Below are positions 31,677 through 39,376 of a DNA stretch of 64,000 bases, piece by piece. Numbering within the stretch: the first letter of the stretch is position 1; every line of letters begins with the position of its first letter. The notes under the pieces are model-generated. The model was given only the letters and a program-made list of their open reading frames with translations. It was not told the origin of the DNA and made no database searches. The DNA comes from Phycobacter azelaicus (GTDB taxonomy: Bacteria; Pseudomonadota; Alphaproteobacteria; Rhodobacterales; Rhodobacteraceae), in the NCBI RefSeq assembly GCF_014884385.1, contig NZ_WKFH01000001.1:89589-153588 (forward strand), given 5' to 3'. The translations under genes and the position numbers were made by a program.

Positions 31677-32335
31677 TGCTGTCCATTAAAAACATCAGTC
31701 TTTCCATTCAACGGGTTCCGATCCTGCACGATGTCAGTTTGGAAATTGAAACTGGCACAACATGTGGCTTGATTGGCCGAAACGGAGCGGGGAAAACCAC
31801 TTTGATGCGCTCCATCATGGGGGCGCTGCCAGTCGAGCAGGGGAGCATTACGTTCAATGACACAGCTCTACATTCAGCACCGTCTCATGAGCGTGCAGCG
31901 TTCGGGATAGGGTACTTGCCCGAAGACCGTAGGCTCGTGCCGCACTTCACCGTTGAAGAAAACATTCTGGTCTCTTTATGGGCCACCAAAAACACCGACC
32001 AATCTCGGCTGAAATGGGTGTATGAACTCATGCCCGAAATTGGTCGTTTTGCTGACCGCAAAGCGCTCACCCTGAGCGGGGGACAACAAAAGCTTGTGGC
32101 CTTGGCCCGTGCGCTCGTCGCCGGTTCCAACCTGCTTCTTTTGGATGAGCCTTTTGAAGGCGTAGCCCCCGCACTCGCAGCACGCTTGATGGAAGTGATC
32201 GGTGATTTACGCTCAGAGAAGCTGACAGTTCTCGTATCGGAATCTGACTACACACATTCACAGAAGGTCGTTGACAGGGTCTATTCCATTGAGAGAGGCA
32301 AGATCAGTTTGATGGAAGCGGCCAAAGCAGCCTAA
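31676..32335 (+). CDS. HAAT-type ABC ATPase (LivF-like)
   Basis: A 219-residue ATPase with Walker A GRNGAGKTT, signature TLSGGQQKLVALARAL and Walker B LLLLDEPFEGVAP. It is slightly shorter than typical LivF (about 233). Its ATG overlaps the end of the LivG-like gene (TAATG). It is the last gene of the operon; the IS_B copy 2 end lies about 100 bp downstream. Confidence 0.92.
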   Translation: MLSIKNISLSIQRVPILHDVSLEIETGTTCGLIGRNGAGKTTLMRSIMGALPVEQGSITFNDTALHSAPSHERAAFGIGYLPEDRRLVPHFTVEENILVSLWATKNTDQSRLKWVYELMPEIGRFADRKALTLSGGQQKLVALARALVAGSNLLLLDEPFEGVAPALAARLMEVIGDLRSEKLTVLVSESDYTHSQKVVDRVYSIERGKISLMEAAKAA

Positions 32336-32508
32336 GAGCCCACTCTTTCTTCACCACAAAACTTGTACTCGCCGTCACCCGACATTCCACCCATAGAATA
32401 AAAGCAAAGTTCATCGACGAGCGACAAACATGGAGAGGTGGTTCGGTTCGTTTGAACAGTTTCGAGGCGTTTCGTAAGTGGATTTCCCGCTCGGTTATGC
32501 CGCCACCC

Positions 32509-32547
32509 GTTGCCCGTCAGGGCATGCGGAGCATGTCCCGTGAGGGG
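32509..32547. repeat. palindromic insert near 3' end of IS_B orfB
   Basis: TTGCCCGTCAGGG, an inner hairpin CATGC-gga-GCATG, then TCCCGTGAGGGG. The ends resemble the other inserts (TTGCCCGGCAGG on one side and CCGAGAGG on the other) while the inner hairpin differs. Confidence 0.6.
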
Positions 32548-32728
32548 GGATTGGTGACGACGGGTTGAGATATGCCTGATCGGGCGTCTGCCCGTCCAGC
32601 GATGAATGTTGCCTTCTGCCGTTGTAGAAAGCCAGATATCGGCCCAGGCTTTCGCGGGCCGCCGATACGCTGTCATAGGCGCGCAGATAGACCTCTTCGT
32701 ATTTGATCGTCCGCCAGAGCCGTTCGAC

Positions 32729-32767
32729 CACTGCCCGGCAGTCGTTTGCATAGCAAACGATGAGAGG
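32729..32767. repeat. 39-bp in-frame palindromic insert in IS_B orfB
   Basis: CTGCCCGGCAG at one end, inner hairpin TCGTTTGC-ata-GCAAACGA, and GAGAGG at the other end. Removing exactly 39 bp restores the continuous transposase sequence AWRDNVF-VERLWRTIKYE, so it is an insertion that keeps the frame. Confidence 0.8.
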
Positions 32768-33028
32768 GAAGACATTGTCCCGCCACGCGCCCTTGCCGTC
32801 CATGCTGATCTGGATGTCGGCATCCTTCAGCGTTTTGATGAAGTCGATGGATGTAAACTGGCTGCCCTGATCCGTGTTCATGATCTCGGGTTTGCCGTGG
32901 CGGCGCATGGCGTCTTTCAAAGCTTCTATGCACGGTCCGGTTTCGAGCGTCGTCGACAGCCGCCAGGCCAGAACCTTCCTGCTGAACCAGTCCAGCACAG
33001 CGACCAGATAGACAAAGCCACGGGCCAT

Positions 33029-33068
33029 GCCTTGCCCGGCAGGGCCTTGCGAAGCAAGGTCCCGAGAG
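33029..33068. repeat. 40-bp palindromic insert A in IS_B orfB
   Basis: CCTTGCCCGGCAGGG, inner hairpin CCTTGC-gaa-GCAAGG, TCCCGAGAG. It is in inverted orientation to the insert at 33087-33126 and separated from it by 18 bp of genuine transposase sequence. Confidence 0.82.
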
Positions 33069-33086
33069 GGGGATGTAGGTAATGTC

Positions 33087-33126
33087 CCTCTCGGCAGCAT
33101 CCTGCGGATGCGCCTGCCGGGCAAGG
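33087..33126. repeat. 40-bp palindromic insert B in IS_B orfB
   Basis: CCTCTCGGCA, inner hairpin GCATCC-tgc-GGATGC, then GCCTGCCGGGCAAGG. Its outer ends are the reverse complement of insert A's ends while the inner stem differs. The final GGCAAGG is also present next to the Tn3 end at 25838, so copy 1 once had this insert. Confidence 0.82.
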
Positions 33127-33530
33127 CATCGCCCAGACCTGGTTCGGTCGTGTCACAGCCAGCTTTCTCAGCAAATACGGGAAGACCTTGTGACCCGGTG
33201 CTGGTTTTGAGGTGTTCGGCCTGCGATAGAGCGCTTGAATGCCCATCCGCTTCATGCAGGTGGCCAGATGCAGCCGCCCAGTGGTGAAGCCTTCCTGACG
33301 GAGGAGGCCCTTCATCATCCGGCTGCCCGCGAACGGATACTCCATGTGAAGCTCATCAATCCGACGCATCAGTTTGAGATCATCATCACTGGTGGGACGC
33401 GGCTCGTAATAGAGACTGCCGCGGCTGATCCCGAGCAGATCGGCCTGACGCGTGAGGCTCAGCTTGTGGTCACGGTTGGTCATTTCTTTGCGCTCCCCAA
33501 CAGACCGGCCTTGGCGAGCTTTCATCGGGC

Positions 33531-33875
33531 TTACGCGGCCCCACCGGGGCCACGGTCCCTCTTCAATCCCAAAAAATCATTTTCCAGCGTCAGCTGGCCA
33601 ATCTTCGCATGCAACGATTTGATGTCGATCTCGGGCTCTTTCGACGCCTTCGGCTTGTCGTCGAAAACATCCGCCACGCCGTCGACGAGCTGGTTCGTCG
33701 GGAAAACCATTCACCGGATGGTTTTCTGTTCCTCCTCACTCCACTGCTTGATCTGGTTGGGGTGAACGTCAAACTGCGTCGCCAGTTCGCTCATCGTTTT
33801 GTCGCCCTTCAAGGCTGCCAATGCGACTTTCGCCTTGAAAGCAGGGCTGTGGTTCCGCCTGGGTCGTCTTGCCAT
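33531..33875 (-). pseudogene. IS_B copy 2 orfA with in-frame TGA inside a palindromic insert
   Basis: Same structure as copy 1: start ATG 33875, HTH, then TGA at codon 55 within the AAAACCAT/ATGGTTTT palindrome, then the zipper region. Only two base differences between copies were noticed over the shared length, so the insert predates duplication of the element in this replicon. Confidence 0.78.
33703..33725. repeat. short palindromic insert in IS_B orfA (copy 2)
   Basis: AAAACCAT, 7-nt loop, ATGGTTTT, identical to 26421-26443. Confidence 0.65.
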
Positions 33876-34337
33876 GTTCGCTCCTTCGTCCCGGCTCGCT
33901 GCCGGATCAAGAGCGGAAAATCCACCTAACTCGACTGTTCAGACTTGTCGAGCCACCTCTATCCAACGGCCCCGGCCATCCATCGAGATTTCCACCCCGG
34001 CTTCGGTCAGCGCATTCGTCCAATCGAAGCCGGTGAACTGGCTACCCTGATCGCTGTTCATGATCTCGGGCGGGCCGTATGCGGCCAGGGCCTCTTTCAA
34101 GGCCTCGATGCAGAAGTCGGCTTCCATGCTGTTTGATAGCCGCCAGGCCAGAACCTTGCGGCTGTACCAGTCCATGATGGCGACGAGATACAGAAAGCCC
34201 CGCCGCATCGGGATGTAGCTGATATCGACGCACCAGACCTGGTTGGGCCGGGTGATAGCGAGCCCTTTCAGAAGATAGGGCCAGACCTTGTGCTGCGGGT
34301 GCTTCTTGCTGGTGTTGGGCGTCTGATAAATCGGCAT

Positions 34338-34442
34338 TACAGCATCATGCCGAATACCTGAAGCATGCCTTATCACTTAACGCGTTGAAATCTTTAATTT
34401 CAGGCAGCGTTAAGTGATTCAGGTTTTTCGGCATGTGCTTTA
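34338..34442. repeat. about 105-bp cruciform MITE-like insert in IS_A2 orfB
   Basis: Arms CATGCCGAA-t-ACCTGAA and TCACTTAACGC (34373-34383) pair with GCGTTAAGTGA (34407-34417), TTCAGGT and TTCGGCATG. The centre holds a small stem TGAAAT-ctttA-ATTTCA. The left arm has an extra GCATGCCTT. It interrupts an otherwise continuous transposase frame. It has no coding capacity and is unlike the 40-bp inserts in IS_B. Confidence 0.75.
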
Positions 34443-34535
34443 GCCGCATCTTGCGCATCAGGCGCCGAACACGATGACGACCGCATTTGTGCCCCTGACG
34501 TTGCATGTGCCGCGCCATCTGCCGCGATCCGTACC

Positions 34536-34582
34536 GTCGCCCATTGGGCTTGAACCAATGGCGCCTTCAACGGGCAACCGTT
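34536..34582. repeat. palindromic insert in IS_A2 orfB (HTH_21 region)
   Basis: It has stem CCATTGG (34541-34547) and CCAATGG (34555-34561), with the outer parts CGTCGCC and GGGCAACCG. In the related IS_A1 the corresponding site reads straight through as FLETPWYGSRQ, so this is an insertion. Confidence 0.65.
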
Positions 34583-34728
34583 TCCAGGAACTGCTTGTCG
34601 ATGATTGCCATGAACCGCAGATTCTCGGCGCTTTCGCCGACTGGTCGGTAATACAGGCCCGACCGCGTCAGCCGCAGCAGCGCACATTGCCGTCTCTGGC
34701 TCAACTGATGATCCGCGCTCACCATTTT

Positions 34729-35032
34729 TTGCCTCGCGTCCCGAGGCCGTCAGGCGATGCGAGGCACTCGCCAAAAAATCCCGCTCCACAACCAACTGTC
34801 CGATCTTCGAATGCAGCTTCTCGATCTCGGCCTCGGAGGCGCGGGCCTCATCGGATTTGCCGCGCTCAAAGGTCTGCGCCATGTTGGAAATCGCCGCGCG
34901 TTTCCAGCCGCTGATCATGTTCGGATGCACGCCGTATTTGCGCGACAGCTCGGCCAGCGTCAGTTCCTCGCGGATGGCCTCAAGCGCAACCTTGGATTTG
35001 AACTCCGCCGAATGGTTCTTTCTCTTCGTCAT
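34729..35032 (-). CDS. IS_A2 OrfA
   Basis: It starts at ATG 35032 (MTKRKNHSAEFKSKVALEAIREELTLAEL), with a normal OrfA HTH and zipper (EIEKLHSKIGQLVVERDFLASAS). Relative to IS_A1 a few extra bases near the end shift the frame, so no stop occurs at the usual place and the frame runs on into orfB out of phase. OrfA proper is intact, but its ending is altered. Confidence 0.7.
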
Positions 35033-35098
35033 TCTGGATCGTCTCTTTCGTCATGCGATCCACCTTAAACGCTGGTCCGAATTTACGCGACCACCTCT

Positions 35099-35467
35099 CT
35101 CGTCAATGCCCTGGAGCAGGAAAAGGCGCTTGGAAAGGCCGGGAAATTGGCCGAGATGCTGACCAAGATCGACTTGCTCATACTCGATGAACTCGGATAC
35201 CTGCCGTTCAATTCATCCGGTGGCGCACTGCTCTTCCACCTCCTGAGCAAACTCTATGAGCGCACCAGCGTCGTCATCACCACCAACCTCAGCTTCTCAG
35301 AATGGGCCCAGGTCTTCGGCGATGCAAAGATGACCACCGCACTGCTCGACCGCCTCACACACCGCTGCCACATCCTGGAAACCGGCAACGACAGCTACCG
35401 CTACAAAGCCAGCTCCGAAGCCGCAAAGAAAAAGAGAAAGGAGACGCCAACATCGACCACAACATAA
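35099..35467 (+). pseudogene. istB 3' fragment (IS21 family)
   Basis: The frame opens at [20 protein letters not shown] and continues [27 protein letters not shown], then [15 protein letters not shown] and a C-terminal Lys-rich tail. These are the Walker B and sensor parts of the IstB AAA ATPase. The N-terminal half with Walker A is absent, replaced by IS_A2. The bases differ from the istB at 41.2-41.6 kb, so it is from another IS21-type element. The 35468-35546 stretch (GGGTCA...TCTCAGCGG) is probably that element's right end. Confidence 0.85.
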
Positions 35468-35546
35468 CCGCTGAGACATAAACAAGGGTGGGTCAAATCT
35501 CGGTGAAAATACCGGGTCACTTCTCAGCGGAAATCAACAAGGGTGT

Positions 35547-36317
35547 TTATGTGACCAAATCTGCGAAGCTGGACAGGCGAGCCGCCAGATTTTTGATGGC
35601 TTCAATTGCCTCGAGGGATACCGCGTCGGTCACATTGTCTTCATGCAATGAGATGGAAACGCCTGCGACGGCTTCACCGGAGGGTTTAGCAACGAGCGCC
35701 CCATAAGAAATCATGTTTGGCGCGGTGCCTTTGATCTCTTGCGAATAGCCGTTTTGGCGAACCTGCTGCAGAATTTTTAATAGTTCACTGCGAAATTTGG
35801 GATGGGCCTTGGTTACTTGCGGAATCTCTTCAGCTGGGTAAAGCTCACAGACTTCGTCGTCCGTAAGATTGGCCAAAAGCGCACGACCGGAGGCCATGCA
35901 ACAAGCAGGCAAGCGCGTACCAGGCCGGAACTTAATTCCGAAGGGTCGAGGGCTGTTTCGCGTGGCGATGAAGAAAACATCAGGGCCTTCCAGGACTGTG
36001 AGCGTTGCCCCGTTTGTGCGAATGAGCTCGTTTTCTTCACAGGCTTTGTTGAAATGTTCAACGATCTCATAGCTTTTGATTTTCGAACTGGCGAGATCGA
36101 GAACCTTCAGTGTCAAATGAAACGAGCCGTCGCTCTGCTTTTCGAGGTAGCCTTCCTGCAAGAGCGTGGTGCAAATTGAATGGGCCGAGCTCATAGCGAT
36201 ACCCATATGATTTGATATTGTTGTCAGATTCTGGGGTTTTGTGCTTTTGGCGATGAATTCCAGCAGGTGCAATCCTCTGCTGAGTGCCGGTGCGGGGCTC
36301 TTTTTGGGACTTTTCAT
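35547..36317 (-). CDS. IclR-family transcriptional regulator
   Basis: A 256-residue protein with an N-terminal winged HTH (LSRGLHLLEFIAK, then TTISNHMGIAMSSAHSICTTLLQEGYLEK) and the IclR effector domain (RNSPRPFGIKFRPGTRLPACCMASGRALLA, QEIKGTAPNMISYGALV, AGVSISL). It is divergent from the amidase gene. A 15-bp near-palindrome sits in its own promoter and at three other promoters of the region, which makes it the likely local regulator of nitrile/amide genes. The effector is probably an amide or the corresponding acid, by inference only. Confidence 0.9.
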   Translation of the reverse strand: MKSPKKSPAPALSRGLHLLEFIAKSTKPQNLTTISNHMGIAMSSAHSICTTLLQEGYLEKQSDGSFHLTLKVLDLASSKIKSYEIVEHFNKACEENELIRTNGATLTVLEGPDVFFIATRNSPRPFGIKFRPGTRLPACCMASGRALLANLTDDEVCELYPAEEIPQVTKAHPKFRSELLKILQQVRQNGYSQEIKGTAPNMISYGALVAKPSGEAVAGVSISLHEDNVTDAVSLEAIEAIKNLAARLSSFADLVT

Positions 36318-36362
36318 TTTTTGTTCTCTTTCCAGTCCCTTAGGCAGGTCGCAGGATTATTA

Positions 36363-36377
36363 TTCAGTATATCGAAT
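36363..36377 (-). promoter_or_regulatory. candidate IclR operator at iclR promoter
   Basis: On the minus strand ATTCGATATACTGAA, identical to the plus-strand copy at 36484-36498. The two copies are inverted across the divergent iclR/amidase gap, one per promoter. Confidence 0.7.
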
Positions 36378-36483
36378 TCTTATCCTTGTCGGAGATCAAA
36401 AGCAATCTAATCATGAACGATCATCAGGCCGTGGACGGGGGCATAAGCGGGAAACGGCTTGCCACTTCGCGATAAAGAATGAT

Positions 36484-36498
36484 ATTCGATATACTGAA
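36484..36498 (+). promoter_or_regulatory. candidate IclR operator at amidase promoter
   Basis: ATTCGATATACTGAA, an imperfect dyad TTC-n8-GAA around an AT core, 28 bp before the amidase start region. It is identical, inverted, to the copy upstream of iclR. Confidence 0.7.
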
Positions 36499-36525
36499 CA
36501 TTAACACACAACAAGGAGCTGAGTT

Positions 36526-37728
36526 ATCGCCCCTCAATCCCGAGGCCATGAGCTGAACGCGTGGTGTGACTACCCTCCGGTCAGCGTCGATTATGCTGGA
36601 AGCGGTCCGCTCTCTGGAACCACTTTGGCTGTGAAAGACGTGTTTCCTGTAGAGGGTTATCCAAATGGGTGGGGTCAGCCAAGCCGACTGGCGGAAGCGC
36701 CAATTGATCGCGAAACGCATATTGAGGTGCAACGACTGCTAAATGCGGGCGCTGTATGCGTCGGGAAGAGTCAGTGCGAGGAACTGTGCTATTCGCTGAT
36801 GGGGTCAAACAAACATTATGGGCAACCGGTCAACAGCCGCGCCCCCGACAGATTGACGGGCGGATCATCTTCTGGGTCTGCCTCCCTTGTGGCAGCCGGC
36901 GCGGTTGACATGGCAACGGCCACGGACACGGCCGGCTCCATCCGGGCCCCGGCATCCTTTTGTGGATTGATTGGGCTCAGACCCACCCATGGTGTTCTGT
37001 CCCTCGATAAAGCCATGCCGCTTGCCCCAAGCTTTGATTGTTTTGGTTGGTATGCAAAAGATGCGCAAACCTATTCCATGGTCGCTGATGTGCTACTGGG
37101 TCCGCCAGTGCCCGCCAAACTGACCCGTCTGTTGACCTTTGACCCTTTCAACACGCTTCTGTCCGGACCTCAGGAGCGACGCGTATTTGAGGTCGGGGCA
37201 CAGAAGGTGACACAGCATTTCCAGGTGACAAAGACCCTCACATCGCTTGGGTTCTCGTTTGAAGAGGCCTCACGTATTTTCATCACGCATCAGTCTTATG
37301 AGGCTTGGCAAAGTTTGGGCCCCTGGGTCAGTCGCGTGAATCCTGATCTTGATGATGCGATCAAGGAGCGGTTTCGATTTGGGTCAACCATCACGCATGA
37401 CGATTTTTTGGATGTCGCAACGCAAAGATCAGCAATTGAAGAGGCGCTTGAGACCATACTTGGCGAAGATGGCGTTTTGTTGCTGCCGACTGTGCCCAGC
37501 TGCGCGCCTTTGAAGACCAGCAATGCATCGGAACTTCAAGCTTTTCGCTTGCAGATGATACAATTGCTCTGTCTTTCAGGTCTTGCCAGACTGCCTCAAA
37601 TCACATTGCCCTTAATGAGCGTTGATAACGCGCCCTTCGGCATCAGCCTGCTTGGCCCGAAAGGATCAGATCGAGAATTGGTTTCGCTCGGTGAGCAAAT
37701 TATGACGTCACACAGTGTCGCCAGCTGA
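36526..37728 (+). CDS. amidase (amidase signature family), probable ATC start
   Basis: The amidase-signature enzyme carries AVKDVFPVEGYPNGWG (catalytic Lys), the Ser-rich signature GGSSSGSASLVAAGAVDMATATDTAGSIRAPASFCG with cis-Ser and Ser nucleophile, and RPTHG. The family-like N-terminus (PQSRGHELNAWCDYPPVSV) continues upstream of any ATG, GTG or TTG start that fits. AAGGAG at 36513-36518 is seven bases before ATC at 36526, where an ATG would be expected. TTG at 36625 is an alternative but would remove 33 residues including the segment before the catalytic Lys. The enzyme converts amides to acids and ammonia, the second step after nitrile hydratase. The gene is convergent with the nitrile hydratase operon and overlaps its last gene slightly at the 3' ends. 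Confidence 0.85.
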   Translation: MAPQSRGHELNAWCDYPPVSVDYAGSGPLSGTTLAVKDVFPVEGYPNGWGQPSRLAEAPIDRETHIEVQRLLNAGAVCVGKSQCEELCYSLMGSNKHYGQPVNSRAPDRLTGGSSSGSASLVAAGAVDMATATDTAGSIRAPASFCGLIGLRPTHGVLSLDKAMPLAPSFDCFGWYAKDAQTYSMVADVLLGPPVPAKLTRLLTFDPFNTLLSGPQERRVFEVGAQKVTQHFQVTKTLTSLGFSFEEASRIFITHQSYEAWQSLGPWVSRVNPDLDDAIKERFRFGSTITHDDFLDVATQRSAIEEALETILGEDGVLLLPTVPSCAPLKTSNASELQAFRLQMIQLLCLSGLARLPQITLPLMSVDNAPFGISLLGPKGSDRELVSLGEQIMTSHSVAS

Positions 37729-38052
37729 GAGGACGATTGCCTCTCCATGTGGCGTGGCTTTGGCGGCTCGGTGCCAGGCGGCTTCACATTCAATTAGTTT
37801 TTGGCCGGTGGTGAGTTTTTTGGCCACCACAATTTTCTCCAGAGCGACAAGCCAGTGTTCATAATACGAGCGTTCCAGACCTGAATGGATCTCGGCGGAC
37901 AGCGTGTCGGCCCACTCGTTCCAACCAAAGAGTCCATTTTGGTGCAGATTGACAGCCATTGCAAAAGCTTGCGCCTCCCAAGGCTCGTTGAAGACGGGCT
38001 CATCTTCTTTTAGCGCGATATCTGGGAGGCGTTTCAGATCAAGATCAGTCAT
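37708..38052 (-). CDS. nitrile hydratase accessory protein
   Basis: A 114-residue protein starting MTDLDLKRLPDIALKEDEPVFNEPWEAQAFAMAVNLHQNGLFGWNEWADTL in the pattern of the nitrile hydratase beta-like accessory/activator family. Such proteins insert the metal into the alpha subunit by subunit swapping. It overlaps the beta-subunit gene by eight bases. Its 3' end overlaps the convergent amidase gene by about 20 bases. Confidence 0.88.
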   Translation of the reverse strand: MTDLDLKRLPDIALKEDEPVFNEPWEAQAFAMAVNLHQNGLFGWNEWADTLSAEIHSGLERSYYEHWLVALEKIVVAKKLTTGQKLIECEAAWHRAAKATPHGEAIVLSAGDTV

Positions 38053-38710
38053 CGGAAATACTCATATAAGGCTCCCACAAGTCGAGCGTGATTGTATCGA
38101 TCTCATTGCCTTGAGCGCCCCATAGGGCGTGTGATGAGAACGTCACTTGGTATAGCCAATGGGGGTGCTCTCCCAAACCTTGACTGTTCATGTCTGGCAG
38201 AACGTGAAACCCATGTATCTTTGTGATGATGCCTTGCTTATTGCGGGCATAGCTCGGCAGGCGCGTATGGGTTTGCGGAAGATCGCTGATGGTCCTGACA
38301 GATTGACCGATTTCAAATTGAGGACGCCCCTCAGGTTTTCGATCCGCAGGCTCACCGGCGAATAGAACCGCTTGAACATCGCCTGCGGCAAGCATGCGCT
38401 TAACGGCTATGGGTGGTTCCATGGCTTTGGCCGCGTCAATCTCAGCATCGCTGACCATCCCGCGTTCTTTCATCAACTTGATCGCGGCCTCAAGCCAAAT
38501 CTGATAATAGTTTGCGGTGAGATAAAAGGGTTTTGGCAAGGTCTCGCGTGCGCTGCGCGACATATCCAGGTTCCACAGTCCGCAGGCTCCCAAAGCAATC
38601 ACGATCCCCATGGCGCGTGCTTCCCAATCGGCATGGAACACGGGTTCGTTTTCTTCCTGGCCAATGGCTCCAAAGCCCCTGACGCCGCCCAGATCGGCAG
38701 CGCTGCTCAT
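38045..38710 (-). CDS. nthB: nitrile hydratase beta subunit
   Basis: A 221-residue protein with the beta-subunit layout: N-terminal DLGGVRGFGAI and PVFHADWEARAMGIVIALGACGLWNLD, then a C-terminal SH3-like barrel (FEIGQSVRTI, TRLPSYARNKQGIITKIHGFHVLPD, LYQVTFSSHALWG). It packs against the alpha subunit to form the active site. Its start overlaps the alpha-subunit stop (ATGA-like). Confidence 0.92.
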   Translation of the reverse strand: MSSAADLGGVRGFGAIGQEENEPVFHADWEARAMGIVIALGACGLWNLDMSRSARETLPKPFYLTANYYQIWLEAAIKLMKERGMVSDAEIDAAKAMEPPIAVKRMLAAGDVQAVLFAGEPADRKPEGRPQFEIGQSVRTISDLPQTHTRLPSYARNKQGIITKIHGFHVLPDMNSQGLGEHPHWLYQVTFSSHALWGAQGNEIDTITLDLWEPYMSISDD

Positions 38711-39330
38711 GAAAGGGATCCAGCGTTAAGCGCAAACTCTGTTCCGATCATCGAATTTCTTGTGACGAGCGTTGCCAGCTTTTGCGCGTCCCACCCCTCA
38801 GTGCCGTCAGGACGTTGCGGAACCACGAGATACCGCATCTCAGAGGTGGAATCATGGACTTCAATTTTCCGGTTTGCAGGTATTATGGTTCCAAATTCCT
38901 CAAGGACCTTTCGCGGCTCTTTGACTACACGGGAGCGGTAAGGAGGTGACTTGTACCATGTCGGCGGCAGACCAAGTACTGACCATGGATAACAGGAGCA
39001 CAGGGTGCAAACGACAACATGGTGCACCTCTTCGGAATTGAAGACCGCCTCGATATGTTCTCCTTGGCGTGATGTATAACCAAGAGAGTGGATTGCTGCC
39101 GTGGAATCTGACTTCAACCAATCCATGAAATCAGGCTCAGTCCAAGCTTTGGCAATCACATGAGCCCCGTTTTGAGGTCCGATTTTCGTTTGGTAAGTCT
39201 GTACGATTTCATCAACCGCTGCAGGGTCTATGTAGCCTTTTTCACTGAGAACGCTCTCCAAGGCGCGCACCCGTCCCTCGGTTTCAGTCAGGTGTGAATG
39301 ATGGCTGTGCTTGTGATCATGATCTGACAT
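38707..39330 (-). CDS. nthA: nitrile hydratase alpha subunit, cobalt type
   Basis: A 207-residue protein with the metal claw VCTLCSCYPW (Cys108, Cys111, Cys113), in which Thr at the second position is diagnostic of the Co(III) type; the Fe type has Ser. The downstream LGLPPTWYKSPPYRSRVVKEPRKVL and TSEMRYLVVPQRPDGTEGW are typical of the family. The N-terminus is His-rich (MSDHDHKHSHHSH). It hydrates nitriles to amides in the cytoplasm. A cobalt-importing CbtBA system is encoded in the same window. Confidence 0.95.
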   Translation of the reverse strand: MSDHDHKHSHHSHLTETEGRVRALESVLSEKGYIDPAAVDEIVQTYQTKIGPQNGAHVIAKAWTEPDFMDWLKSDSTAAIHSLGYTSRQGEHIEAVFNSEEVHHVVVCTLCSCYPWSVLGLPPTWYKSPPYRSRVVKEPRKVLEEFGTIIPANRKIEVHDSTSEMRYLVVPQRPDGTEGWDAQKLATLVTRNSMIGTEFALNAGSLS

Positions 39331-39376
39331 CGTGAAGTGATTACCGCTGGTTTCAATTTATCTTTTATTCCATATT

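Larger units (their letters stand above)
32495..33525 (-). pseudogene. IS_B copy 2 orfB, broken by palindromic insertions
   Basis: The 5' frame (from ATG 33525) is intact to TRPNQVWAM; the 3' frame resumes at MARGFVYLVAVLDWFSRKVLAWRLS and runs to 32495. The expected DITYIP segment between them survives as GACATTACCTACATCCCC, flanked by two 40-bp inserts (33029-33068 and 33087-33126) that shift the frame. A 39-bp in-frame insert at 32729-32767 adds PLIVCYANDCRAV between DNVF and VERLWR. A fourth insert lies near the C-terminus. Catalytic motifs NTDQGSQF and VERLWRTIKYE are present. Confidence 0.85.
32434..33960 (-). mobile_element. IS3-family element IS_B, copy 2, full length but riddled with palindromic inserts
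   Basis: About 1.53 kb, with AGAGGTGG inverted ends (left end AGAGGTGGCTCG on the minus strand; right end AGAGGTGGTTCG on the plus strand). It is inserted into, and removes the 3' part of, the related element IS_A2. Both orfs carry short palindromic insertions (26-40 bp) and orfB is frame-broken. It should be immobile by its own transposase. Confidence 0.85.
33961..34735 (-). pseudogene. IS_A2 orfB, broken and truncated
   Basis: It starts near ATG 34726 (MVSADHQLSQRRQC). The frame is broken at about 34580 by a palindromic insert within QFLETVWYGSRQ and again at about 34440-34340 by a roughly 105-bp palindromic element. It then resumes as MPIYQTPNTSKKHPQHK, WCVDISYI and NSDQGSQFTGFDW, before ending at the IS_B junction without the catalytic Glu. 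Confidence 0.8.
33961..35098 (-). mobile_element. IS3-family element IS_A2, 3'-truncated by IS_B
   Basis: It is related to, but clearly diverged from, IS_A1 (the OrfA proteins differ at many positions). The 5' end (AGAGGTGGTCGCG on the minus strand) at 35098 is intact and abuts an istB fragment. The 3' end of orfB is missing where IS_B copy 2 begins. It contains two palindromic insertions in orfB and a small length change at the orfA/orfB junction. Confidence 0.82.

Noticed and set aside
32509..33126. A CRISPR-like array of short repeats
   Set aside because: The units are inverted palindromes at irregular distances inside a transposase gene, with no uniform spacers or cas genes.
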